A DNA stretch of 64,000 bases, from positions 24,586,049 through 24,650,048 of the forward strand of contig NC_136000.1 of the NCBI RefSeq assembly GCF_048128805.1, in the 5' to 3' direction. This stretch comes from Centroberyx gerrardi. Lineage: Eukaryota; Chordata; Actinopteri; Beryciformes; Berycidae. Below are positions 11,815 to 22,545 of this stretch, in pieces. A model generated the notes under the pieces. It worked only from the letters and a program-made list of their open reading frames with translations, did not search any database and was not told where the DNA came from. Both the position numbers and the translations under genes were made by a program. Within the stretch, counting starts at the first letter, position 1. Each line of letters starts with the position of its first letter.

Positions 11815-13147
11815 CGCACGAGAGAGAGAATGCTCACTGCTTGCCTATAGATGTGTTTATGTGCATGAACATACAAGAGCATTAAAAGAGCAATTAGATT
11901 TTGCAACATACAGTAAGAGTGGCACCTAATTAGCCTGATGGCACATTCCCCTCCAGCACCCAGGTTGCATTGCTCTAGATGTGGCACAAGGTGTTGGCTT
12001 TGCTCATATCCGGCGCTGTCAGAATCAATACCTCCAGCAGACATGTGTAGCACTGTTCTCAAATGGGTAAGAGCGAATGTCACACTTCCAAGCCCGGAGA
12101 TGTGGGGCATGCAGAGGTAGATATTCAGATAAGAATAAACTCATTACAAGCTGGCAGGCAACAAACAGGTGCAACCAACATACGCAGGAACTGCTTGTTT
12201 CTAAATTACCCCAAAACGAGTTGGTCTCCTCCAGCTGTCATCAGTCTTCCATGTTTTGATTAGTCAAAGCCAGTTTGTCAAATTACAGTAACTTACTCGT
12301 AGTTCATTAAGGATGGTGTATCACTTGCAGGAGTGGAATCCCCACATTGATGGAAAATATAATGAGCAAAATCCCCAACATTTCTATGCGTATTTAAGCC
12401 ATTCCTAAAATTAGATACACTAAATAATAGCTGGAAAAAATTGTCACATATACCTTAGGAAACAATGCAAAGCAAAGCATAAATGTGGGTTTTTTTTAAA
12501 TCATATTTTAGTCATTTAGCAAATGTGCTTTCCTTTAACATCAGCCCAAGAATTGTCTATTAACTTCAAATTGGAATAAAAAATTGTGGTATGCTGAATC
12601 TCCCATTTGTATTGGCCAGATGCATACTTTTCCTCATTAAGAAGTGGAACATTTCTGTATAAATCAAGCACAGGGATTAGATGGTATCTATTCAACATTT
12701 GTTTTTATCATGGTACAATAACAACTGCTTTTTTCTGGTGTCCACAAATGATCAATTAGTGCCTAATGAGTCATGCTGTTATTTGTCTGCCATGTCAGAA
12801 AGCATGTGATTTGTTTCAGCTGGATGGCATCTCATGTAAATACAAAACAGTGACAGAAATGCTGGCAGGCAGGGGAGTTTGAGTCTTCAGCCCACACATG
12901 ACATCCGCTACTGTTCAAACTTTATCCCCTAGCTGTTGTGTCTGAGACAGAGGCAGCAGTCACACACTTTTCACACAACTGCATTCTGGGCTGTGGTGAC
13001 CTTTTCCTTCCCAAATAAACCCAAACACTGTCACAGGACTGGAATGGTGGGAGGGAGCGGTCAGAAGATATTTTGTAAAGGAAGATGCACACATGTTCTC
13101 CTATAGGTTGATCCGTCTGTCCGTCTGTCTGTTGGTCCCTGGTTTTC

Positions 13148-13685
13148 TGTGGAGGACATAATCGGTCGTATTTAGAAATAAATGAATGAATAAATAAATC
13201 TATTAATAAATACAAAAATAAATATAGAAAGTAATATATAGAAATCTGTCAATACATAAATTAAAAAATAAAAGTGAACATAATTCAATAGATGAGTAAA
13301 GCAATCCATAATTTTCATTTATTTTCCTACTCATTTATTTCTGTATTTCCTGCTACATAATATGCTAATTTCTCAGTGGGCGTGGTGTCTGACAAAGCAG
13401 GAGTTCTCTCACTGACTTAATACAGAATAGGAAATACAGAAATAAATAAATAAATAAATAAATAGGGAAACAAATAAATTGAAAAATAAATGACTACATA
13501 GATCATTTTTCTTGGTAATGCATTGTCTTATTTATTTATTTATTCATACTGTTATTTATTTATATATTTATTTATTTCTGGATTTCTTTGTATTTTCTTT
13601 TTTAACATTCATTTATTTTGTATTTGTTAATTAATTAAATTTTTTACTTGTTTATTTCTAATTATGGCCAATTTCGTCCTCTACA
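13148..13685. mobile_element. TIR element (hAT-like MITE) with A/T-rich body
   Basis: The terminal inverted repeats start TGTGGAGGAC on the left and, as reverse complement, TGTAGAGGAC on the right. Both continue with a related GGCC/GGTC block into AGAAATAAA. The flanking word GTTTTC occurs on both sides (13142-13147 and 13686-13691) as a possible target-site duplication. The body is made of AAAT/ATTT repeats plus an inner inverted pair around 13335-13440. No transposase is encoded. The hAT assignment is tentative because the duplication seen is 6 bp rather than the usual 8. Confidence 0.7.
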
Positions 13686-13691
13686 GTTTTC

Positions 13692-14118
13692 ATCATTTAT
13701 ATCTATTGATCCCGAACTTGCACTGGCATGAGTGATGGCTTTTTGGACTCGGGAGAGAGTTCCCTATCGATTGGTTATGCCATTTAAGCCCCTCCCCTTT
13801 CCTGATTGGCTGTGTTGATCCTGAAGTCACACTAAGATGTGTGACCGTCTATATGTATTGATTCCAAAGTTGCATTTACATGAGTGACACAGCTCGTCGG
13901 ACGCAGGAGAGAAATCCTGAACCCGCATTGAGATGTGTGATGGTTCATCAGACTTGCGAGTGTCCTTTTGATTGGTGATGTCATGTAAGCCCCTCCCCCT
14001 TTCCTGCTTGGTTGTTTTTTTGAACATCTATATCTATTGATCCCAAAGTTTTATTGACATGAGTAATGGCTCCTCAGACTCAGGAGAGAGTTTCCTGTTG
14101 ATTAGCGATGTCATTTAA
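13692..14118 (+). repeat. Satellite-like tandem array, left part
   Basis: Diverged tandem units share the words TCTATTGATCCC, CATGAGTGATGG, CAGACTCGGGAGAGAG, GATTGGTGATGTCATTTAAG and CCCCTCCCCTTTCC. The anchor TATTGATCC recurs at about 13701, 13855 and 14030, a spacing of roughly 150-175 bp. The same array resumes after the inserted element at 14119-14884. Confidence 0.8.
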
Positions 14119-14884
14119 AGGAATAGTTCACCCAAAAATGAAGATTTTGTCATTTATTTACTCACGCTCATGTCAGTCAAAACACACAACGACGTGTTCA
14201 CGTGCTACTCGACGTGAACGTGAGCGTACATCATTGCGTGCATCGAACCAAAGTAGTAGCTGGTGAAAATTCACCACTGCATCCCACGATGATGCACGCT
14301 CTCGCGGTTTTAGAGGCATCACTCTGTTGAAGCATCAAGGAAAAGGATCAAGGAAAATTTTTCTTTTTTTTTACTGTAGAATAATAGAATAGAATTTTAC
14401 TATTAGAATAGTAAAGGCATCAAAACTTTGAAGTAACACAAATAGAAGTGACTAAGTGTTCAAGTGCTCAATCAAAACTATCTTATATTTTAGATTCTTT
14501 AAAGTAGCCGCCCTTTGCCTTGATGGAAAATCAAAGGCTTTGGAAAGAAATTCATACATAGGATCAACTTCACTATTTATATTTGTCCAAGAAACAAATT
14601 TCAAGCATTTAAGCATAAGCCTTTAGATCAAACTGGCTTCATCATGTGTGCCCAAACTTTTGACTGGTAGTGTATTTGGACTCATTTTGTAGTCATTTTT
14701 TTCCCTTTTTGGAATTCTAAAGAACCAATTCCCAGCCACTTCAACTATTTTGAAGAAGGCTGACATGGAGCTGCACTAGCTAACTCATTGTGTGTTATGT
14801 GGATATACAAACTTCACCGGTGTTTCAACTGACATGAGGGTGAGTAAATAATGCCAAATTTTCATTTTTGGGGCGAACTATTGA
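14119..14884. mobile_element. MITE inserted into the satellite array
   Basis: The ends are inverted copies over about 55 bp: AGGAATAGTTCACCC at the left and its complement (GGGGCGAACTATTGA) at the right, with matching inner blocks that include a TGACATGAG(G/C)GTGAGTAAATAA-type segment. TTTAA flanks both ends (14114-14118 and 14885-14889), a probable target duplication with a TTAA core, which would suit a piggyBac-type element. The array sequence reads straight through if the element is removed. The interior includes the short palindrome GTTCACGT...ACGTGAAC (14196-14219) and a nested Tc1-like remnant. Confidence 0.8.
14361..14674. mobile_element. Tc1/mariner-like remnant nested in the MITE
   Basis: The right end, CCCAAACTTTTGACTGGTAG, is the typical terminus of fish Tc1-like transposons. 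The left part has the matching subterminal words TGTAGAATAATAG, CATCAAAACTTTGAAGTAAC and CTTTAAAGTAGCCGCCCTTT in the order seen in those elements. The transposase-coding middle is missing, so this is an internally deleted copy. Confidence 0.75.
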
Positions 14885-15440
14885 TTTAAGCCTCTCCCCT
14901 TTCCCAATTGGCTGGTTTTTTTTTCATCTTCCATCGGTCCATCCCAGAAATTTGCAAAACAAATTGTGTGCTTCTCATCATATATCTATTAATCCCAGTC
15001 ACATTGACATGAGTGATGGTTCGTCAGACTCAGGAGAGAGTTTCCGATCTGGTGATGTCATTTAAGCCCCTCCCCCTTTCCGGATTGGTTTTATTTTGAT
15101 CATGTATTGATCCCCAATTTGCATTGAGATGTGTGACAGCTTACTGGATTCAGTCGAGAGATTCCTTTTGCCTTTCTGTTTCTATTGATCCCAAAGTCAC
15201 CTTGACATGAATGTTGGTACGTCAGACTCGGGAGAGAGTACCGTATTGATAGGTATTGCCACTTAAACCCCTCCCCCTTTTCTGATTGGGTGTTTTTTGA
15301 TTCTCTGTATCTATTGATTCGGAAACCATATTGAGATGTGTGGTGTGTTTCCTGTGCATTGGTGATGCTATTAATGATCCCCCTCTTTCCTGGTTGGCTG
15401 TTTTTCATTGTCTTTTGTATTTATTGATTCCAAAGTTGCA
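14885..15440 (+). repeat. Satellite-like tandem array, right part
   Basis: This is the continuation of the array at 13692-14118, with the same unit words. Anchors of the TATTGATCC/TATTAATCC type recur near 14987, 15105, 15182, 15310 and 15420, so the units are irregular at about 75-130 bp. It fades into unique sequence after about 15440. Confidence 0.8.
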
Positions 15441-16816
15441 TTAAAGATAATTATGATGGACGCAGTATGCAGGACTTCACTGATAAATGTATCCTTGTGC
15501 TGTATGAAAAAAATCAAATCAAGAGCTAGCAATAGGATGCATTGTTTTAAATTGCCAATAAACTAGGTTTTTGTATTTGATTTCATAGAGCCAAATAGAT
15601 TGCAGCTTATCACAATTTTTGTGCTTGATTAATATAAAATGCACCTTGCACAAGGAAAGTCCATCGACAACATCAATCTCTATCTTTTTTAATCTAGATT
15701 TCTTCAAATAAAAACATGAGCAAATAACATGTTTCACATTTAGCTTTCAAGAGTTCAGTCTTTGAAGTTCTTTTGAATTTTTTTCTTTTGTTTTAGTTTT
15801 GTGAGAGATAGCAGGACTGGGTTTTGTAGCTTTTGTAACTGTTTCATGTTTCAAATAAAATCAATCATCAAATAGGCGAATCTCATTAATTTGAAATATC
15901 CAAGCTGACTTCCATTTCCGTCATACTTACATTTCACTGATTCAAACAAACTCCACAGCATTGAGTTGAGATTAGTGATGTTCCTCTATAAAGTGAAGAA
16001 ATGAAAAAAAAAAAAAGAAAAGAGCCTGCAGCAGTAAAAACTGTTAAGTTGATAATATCAAAAACGGTGCTCTTTGGAAAAGGGGAATAGGCAGTGGCTC
16101 CTTTTTATGAATGGGTAAATAAAGTGGAAAGTAAGAGTCATTCTCCAAACAACAAGGCACAGATTTGTGAAGTGAAAAAATTTCAAAAGCCTCTATTTAC
16201 TGTAGATGATTTACCGTCACATTTTGGGGGCACATGCCTTTACCGGGATATCAAGGCATGCTCCAATGATTAAGGCAAGTAGTATGGCTCTTCTTTTGAA
16301 CTTTTGTCAGTGTTTTTATTTGAAATAGAAGTCATTGCAATTTTTCATCATCCATTAATGTTCTTATATTATTTGAAAGGATTTCAATTTCAAATTTCTG
16401 TTTTCCTTAGAGATAATGATGAATCAGACAGTTTCCTATTCATTGTTCCTATTCATCATTCCTATTCAATTCATTGAAACTGGACAAATTCAAAACACTG
16501 GCATCTCATTTCCCGTAATATTTAGTCAGTATCGTACAGCCCTACAACTGATTCCCCTAGAATCCCCTGAAAGGGCCTCCCAACGTGGAATCAGACTTTA
16601 CCAAGTCAGTGGCGCCCCACCCGCCCCACCCACCCTACCTACCCAGTTGTCCAAGTCTGTGTACTTTATCATAGGATGTACATTAGATACAGACACTCTG
16701 ACCCCTATACCACCGACTGTAGACTGGAGATTACTGGAGGTGGGCCTCTTTCCTACTCTCATTTATCTTTCTTTCACCTCCCTCTGCTGTTTCATCCACC
16801 CCCACCCCCCGTCTCT

Positions 16817-16827
16817 CTCCCTCTCCC

Positions 16828-16863
<36 letters not shown>

Positions 16864-16880
16864 CCTCTCTCTCTCTCTCT
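16817..16880. repeat. (CT)n/(CCCT) microsatellite
   Basis: CT run broken by several CCCT steps. Confidence 0.9.
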
Positions 16881-17352
16881 GTAATGTCTCAGCTGTTCCC
16901 TGCAGGCAGGGCTCTCTGAGTGAGTGCCTGCTCTGTTATGGGTTCATTGGGCTGGTATGCGGCAGGAATCTTTGGATCAAGGTAATTTCACACTGTTCAA
17001 CTTTTTCCCAGGCTGTTAAGCTTCCCTTTACCTTTGTGCCACTCAGAGAGCGAGATAGGGAGCGACACATGTAGCCGTTAAACACACACAGTGGCTCAGG
17101 GCTGACGCCACCGGCGGGGCCGAGGGAAAGACTTGAAAGATATGGCCTATAAATTACAGTCCGACACCTCAGTTTCCCAAAAGGATCAGATTATTGCAGC
17201 CTGATCTGAAATGGTGGGGAGGACGGTGCACATTCATGTGCGGTGCTGTAATGAAGCAGAGGGCAGTTCTAGCTGCACGTCTGGCAGGGGAGCCACTCTG
17301 GTGGGCCCCTCTCATTTGTCTCTATCACTGATCAGTAAGAAGATCAGATACC

Positions 17353-17353
<1 letters not shown>

Positions 17354-17434
<81 letters not shown>

Positions 17435-17438
17435 GTGT
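17354..17438. repeat. (GT)n microsatellite, long
   Basis: Nearly pure GT run of more than 80 bases with only a C-containing interruption near its 3' end. It is the longest GT tract in the window. Confidence 0.95.
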
Positions 17439-19544
17439 CTGTGATAATGTGTGAGTGCATATCTGTCTCCCTGTCTGTCTATTTCAGTGTTTATTATCCA
17501 TTTATGTCTGCACGATTCTGATTAGGTCAAAAAGATCAGGTGCCGTGTGTCTGCTCTCTGTCGCTACATCTGCGTTGGTATCTTCTCTCCCCACTGACAC
17601 GTGTGTGATCGCTTTATTAAGCTCTTCTTCCCAAAGCAGAGCACTCGCTGTTATTATTAGTGACAGCAGATGAGCGAGCACCTGATGCAGTTGGAGCAGG
17701 AGGGAAGTAGTGTATAATTGTTTAAGTAATCTTGTTCTCATCTCTGCCCTGTATGCTTTAGCACCCTATATACCATCTGTTACCATCTGCAGGAGAGATA
17801 GGGAAACCAGGGCAGCGGTGGCACTACAGTGCATTTAGTGCATGCATGCATGTGAGGGCTGGTATGTGTTCAGCTGTTAGATATGTTGGAAATGTATTAT
17901 TAGAAGAATAATAATAATCCCTAAGATTTGTTGAAATGTTAGTGGTGAGTTTGAATAAATAATATCGAGTTTGGGGTATTTTGGTAAGTATATGGTTAAC
18001 TTTTTCATGTTTGCAAACCTCTCCATCTGTTTGACGAACTCAATTTAAATAGGCGGGTTTTCTTTTGTTCCTTATTGGGAGCGGTATGTGAATCATAGAT
18101 TAAACAAGATCTGCATGAATGACTTCAACTAAAGTTGATTTTGTTATTCTGTGGCAAGTGCCAACAGCTCGATCACTGTGCACCGTGCAAAAATGTCACT
18201 ATCATCAATTATCCCTTTGCATAGCTGTGCTGACCATTCATAGTAAGTTATTTGTGATGAGATTTGTTTATTTGTTTCTGACGGTATTATTCCTACGCCA
18301 GTTTCATGGGCTTGATCCTCCCAGTTAGCTTTATTGATAAGCCACAGCCATGAGATGTGTTTGACCTCAAGCCCAGCGTGTTTTTGTCTGGGCTTGTTGT
18401 GGTCCCAGGTGGAAGTCCTCAGGATGTTGATCCTCCCCAAGGACCAACAGACACAATTTTCAGACAATCTGGAGGTCCTTTTTGTGCAAAAAATGTAGTT
18501 CTTGTCTTGCGGTACAAGACCTGCCCCCAGAAGTCCTTGCATTCTGCACCAAGGACCCAGTCGGGCTAACAATGCCTTTGTTCTCTGCGTGCGTAGTGAA
18601 AGAAGGGAGAGCAATAGGCTGGGGCTGTGGTGTGGTATCAGCAAGCAGCTGTTGCGTGAGTGACAAACTCAAGGGCTAGTGATATGAACATGGGAAAATC
18701 CTGGAGGAGCTGGAGGGGAAGAGACAGAGCAGCAGCAGCTGAGCCGCTCCGCACTGCTCTCTTTAGAAACGGGCTGCCTTCAGTGTTGCTGTTGTCATGT
18801 TGAAAAAAACAGTGTGAGAAACAAAAAAAAAGAACATTTCAACAAAGCAGTTTATCCTCTGTTAGGGCAAGGAAATATTGACATTACTTAGCAGGCGGTG
18901 CTCAAAACCCACCTCTGATGAGCGCATGAAAGGTTGTTGCTGGAGTTCAAAAGACAGGGTCAAGCATGTGAAAGAGGGGAGGGATGGAGGCAGGGAGGGA
19001 TGAAGGAATGGGGTGGAGGGGTAGAGGAAAGGTAAATGAATACCAGACGGTTGTTTCTTGTGTTAGCTCAAGGTTTGGCCGTAGCTACCAGACGTCCTCA
19101 TTGTCCGACTGACGCAGCTTCCACAACACTCGCTCTGTGGAGAGGCTCATCCGTCTCTCAGCGAGCTGTCGCCGGCCTCTGTGATCGATCGGGACGTTGC
19201 TATAAGGCCGCTTTTCGTTATTAATGATGCTTTCACTTTGCATTTTCGACTCTCTTCAGGGGCTGATTCTGCTTGAAAGGACTGGGCCACCGTCTTTGTG
19301 AAAAGCCTAAGGAAAGAAACGCTACTGTAGTTCGAGGTTTGGAATTTTTGTTTTTGTGACAGCCAAGAACAGAATGCAACAAGTTATTCATCCCTCTTTG
19401 TGATTTTCAATATCACTTTTCCCATGGTCGGTTGCACCTGCAGAGCAATGCAACACTGTCGCAAAGCCCACATTTACAATAATTTCAAGGTTGTACGTCC
19501 CTGTCGAATTTAAACTGCTGTGTCCTTGCTAATAGAAGTGGAGG

Positions 19545-19810
19545 TGGGGATGGTGGCAGCAGTTAGCTTTTGACTGGAGCTTTGCTGGTTCAAATCCTCA
19601 GAGTAGGAAAATCTGGGCAGGGGGCGTGAACAAGAAACACTTCCATCAGTAGCTTTTGTATTGCATGGTGCTTTTGAGCAAGGCACTGAACCCCCCACTG
19701 CTCCTGTACAGCTGCTCATTGGCCAACAGCACATAACTATGGTGGGCAGGTGTGTGAGAGTGTGTATGTGTTTCTCTGCCTGCAACACCTCTTCTGCCGG
19801 GCTAATGCTG
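19545..19810 (+). repeat. SINE-like dispersed repeat with tRNA-like start
   Basis: The 5' part has a tRNA-like B-box word (GGTTCAAATCC at about 19588). The 3' part carries GAGCAAGGCACTGAACCCCC, then CTGCTCCTGTACAGCTGCTC, a hallmark of a dispersed repeat seen widely in teleosts. A second, shorter copy with the same GAGCAAGGCACTGAA core lies at about 55839-55990. The family was not assigned. Confidence 0.65.
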
Positions 19811-20575
19811 TAAATAACAAAGTGTTATTCGCTAAGTTAATGAGAGATTAAACAGGTATGTGTCACACAAATAATACAGATTGTAATGTTTGCTGCAGCT
19901 CAGTGCCTTTTCACACTAATGCGTCGTCATGCCCTCAGTGGATGCATTATAAACAGAGGCTGTCAGGGGCATCTACCTCAGCAAGACCTCCCCTCTTCAA
20001 CAGAGGGGGCTTTCTCCTCTCCCAGACATCCATCCTATCATACAGTCAACATCTTGTCCCAAAGACATCAAACAGACAACAATTAAGACTTTGTTCTTTA
20101 CGTTTTGCTCCCCCTTGTTTTTCTTGGGTTTGGAGTTTTTTTTTTTTTTTTTCCAGTTAATGAGATAAGGGCATGTTTAAAAGAATTCGGGAGGACATCT
20201 TTGCATAAAGAATTTCTAAGGGAGTCTGAGGGAGGTCGGCAGAGTGAGTGGTCAGTGCCAAAGCTGCATTGTTGTAACATCAGTCATGGATTGGGATTCA
20301 GAGAAATCCCACAGGTGGTTGGTGGAGATGTCAGGGACAAGCTTTGCGATGCTGGAAACACCCACATCATATCAGCGTGGAGAGATGATGACGGTGCAGG
20401 CAGTTCAAAAGCTTCATCCATGCTGATTTGGGGGAAAGTGGCATTTGTTTTATGGATAGTGGATTGTTGGACAGATAGTTGCCTCTTATTAGGAGTCCAA
20501 GCACATAGTGCTGGAACCCTGTTGTATTTGCTGAAATAATTCTGCTTCTTTCTTTCTTTCTTTTTCTCCGCTAAA

Positions 20576-22545
20576 AGTATCTGCAGCTCAGAAACCGTAA
20601 GTCCTACAGCAGCCATATTTGGCAGGTGGGCTCCTATGGCCCACCAATACTCAGGCAAGGCAGCCCATGCACATTGGCCAGATGGTGGCACTATAACAAG
20701 CAACTTTATGTTTTGGCCAATAACTTCTGAACCGTGTGTCGAAGACTGAAAATTCTTGTGTTCCTAGATTCTTTGGAATGTGCCGAGTCCATATATCACT
20801 TTCAATGTCCACCATATTGCATTGTCCGCCATTTTGAATTATTTAAGAAACACTTTTTTGGCAACTCCTCGTAGGCCATTCATCCAATTCACATGAAACT
20901 TGGTGTGGAGAATCTTGGGACCGTCCTCTTTCATAGTTGTATAAAGGTTATTGATAGGTCAAGCGGTTTGGCTTTTATCGACCAATAAACTAAATAATAA
21001 ACGAAACACGCCATAACACTAAATTGGCCATAACTCATTAACCATCAAGCCAAAATTTGAAACACATGTTGAGAAGTGTTGCGTGAACACACCCACAAAA
21101 GCATTTTCAGCTCTACCACTAGTGGGCGCTACAAATGCAAAAAGTTCATATCTCATAATTGACTGCATAGAAAATTTTTACACATGTTCTAGGATGATGT
21201 CCAAGTCGATCCATGAAATTTGGTCATTATTGATGAAAGTGGGCGTGGCTTATTGCATAATAACCAAATCTTCATTGGTATTAAAGTCACAACTTCAAAA
21301 ATTCATTAAAAATCAGCCATATGTCCTAGAGAGCTGAACTTTTCAGGACATGTCGGCTGAAGTGAGATAAATCTTTCGTACACTGGTACCTACCCCTCGC
21401 CCCCCTCTGTTTATAGCAAAAACTGACTGTGATCCCACAGTGTTGTCCTCCTACACTGTACATTACAGGAAAAAAACAACATGATTTTTGAAATCGTCAT
21501 ACCTTAATTAGTAAACAGCCCAAAAATTATAATGATATCTTGAAAACTGAGCGCACAGTAGATGGAAATGTGCAGCTGCAAATAGTTTGATAAATTGACA
21601 ATGTGATATGTTCAAGATAGTTTGATCAATCTCCATCAAACTAAATACAAATGATGTCTGGACTGTCAAGATGATGTCTGTAAAGCCATGTGTAAATTGA
21701 TTAATGTGGCACGCTAGTACAGTTATAATATTCTTTCTGAGGCTTTCAATATGGGTTGGACTATCACCTGTGACCTATCACTTGTCCCTTTGTTTTGTTT
21801 CCCCACTGTGGCACACTAAAGTGGAAGCTGGCAGCGTGGTTACGCTCAGGTCTTTGTACCACAAGGTTGTGAGTTCAGGTCCCTGATGGACTTTGACCAT
21901 TTTGAAGTTTCATGAAAAGTAAATCAACACTAAATCACACAGTGCAGAAAACTCAAAGCAGGTGTTTGACATCATCTGTCAATGGCAAAATACCTGAATG
22001 TCATCACTGATTGGGGTGTGGCCAGACCTTTCAACCCATAGAGAGCAGTGCAGCAGCAGCTTTCTGGCCCTTGTGACTTAGTGTTCTTTTATTCGTTAAT
22101 GGAGAGCACTACAATGTTCTATAAAGTGATTAGCACTGTCAGTCTGTCAATCATAGGCTGCAGTATCACACTACTTCTCCCTTTAGATGGTTTCTCCTCA
22201 CTAAACCTATAACAGGCGTTCGGCTCAGTAGGTAAAGCATCAGCCTTTCATGTGGAAGGTTGTGGGATTAAATCTAGAATTGTCCTTTCCAAAGTCATTA
22301 GTCATCAAGGACAAGTAATAGAAAGTTTGGCCGGGAACAACTCCAACAACGTGGTTGCAATGAGAAGATTACCTTGACAGAAATCACGGGCCAACACAAA
22401 AGCCGGTGTTAGACTGCATGTTCGATCTTCACAACAAGTCAGTTTTTGTGTGTCTTCTACCTTCTGTAATGTTTTGTCTATCTGTCTGTCTTATCAAATT
22501 GTGCTTGGACCCCGCAATCGCTGCTTGCGGCTATATTTTTTAAGG
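20576..22545 (+). repeat. Large unclassified teleost dispersed repeat with tRNA-like modules
   Basis: The phrases GGGCTCCTATGGCCCACC, CTCCTCGTAGGCCATTCATC, CACATGAAACTTGGTGTG and TTGGCCATAACTCATTAACC belong to dispersed sequence I recognise from many fish genomes. The 3' end, CCCGCAATCGCTGCTTGCGG followed by CTATATTTTT, is also characteristic. Two internal segments resemble degenerate tRNA genes: about 21827-21885 (B-box-like GAGTTCAGGTCCC) and about 22210-22275 (A-box-like GGCTCAGTAGGTAAAGC). No long ORF with reverse transcriptase or transposase motifs is seen. Boundaries and unity of the element are approximate. Confidence 0.55.

Larger units (their letters stand above)
6960..13147. other. 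Upstream intergenic DNA of ccnd2, no genes seen
   Basis: No coding exon is supported. Contents include GT/CA microsatellites (7672-7693, 7775-7795, 11772-11800), a GA-rich and G-rich purine stretch at 9360-9620, CT-rich and GA-rich blocks around 9890-10250, and non-repetitive stretches such as 9640-9850 and 10260-10380 that look like candidate conserved noncoding DNA. The last point is only an impression from base composition and motif content. Confidence 0.5.
15441..19540. other. Upstream intergenic DNA of ccnd2
   Basis: No coding exon is supported. It contains A/T-rich sequence, a CCNYCC-rich patch at 16610-16645, a CT microsatellite, a very long GT microsatellite, and non-repetitive stretches around 17080-17330 and 18120-18780. 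Open frames here, for example the minus frame at 18144-18644, have no recognisable domain and no splice-site support. Confidence 0.5.

Noticed and set aside
13692..15440. Possible CRISPR-like array
   Set aside because: The units are irregular (75-175 bp), diverged throughout and lack the short exact repeat plus unique spacer pattern. The genome is eukaryotic. It is a degenerate satellite-like array.
18144..18644. 166-codon minus frame and overlapping plus frames
   Set aside because: Long for chance, but several overlapping frames on both strands are open here and none has a recognisable domain or conserved exon structure.
22210..22275. Possible functional tRNA gene
   Set aside because: Box A/B words are present but the acceptor and anticodon stems do not pair well and it lies in a dispersed repeat, so it is a tRNA-derived fossil at most.
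20576..22545. Possible autonomous retrotransposon
   Set aside because: No frame longer than about 90 codons and no reverse transcriptase, endonuclease or transposase motif.
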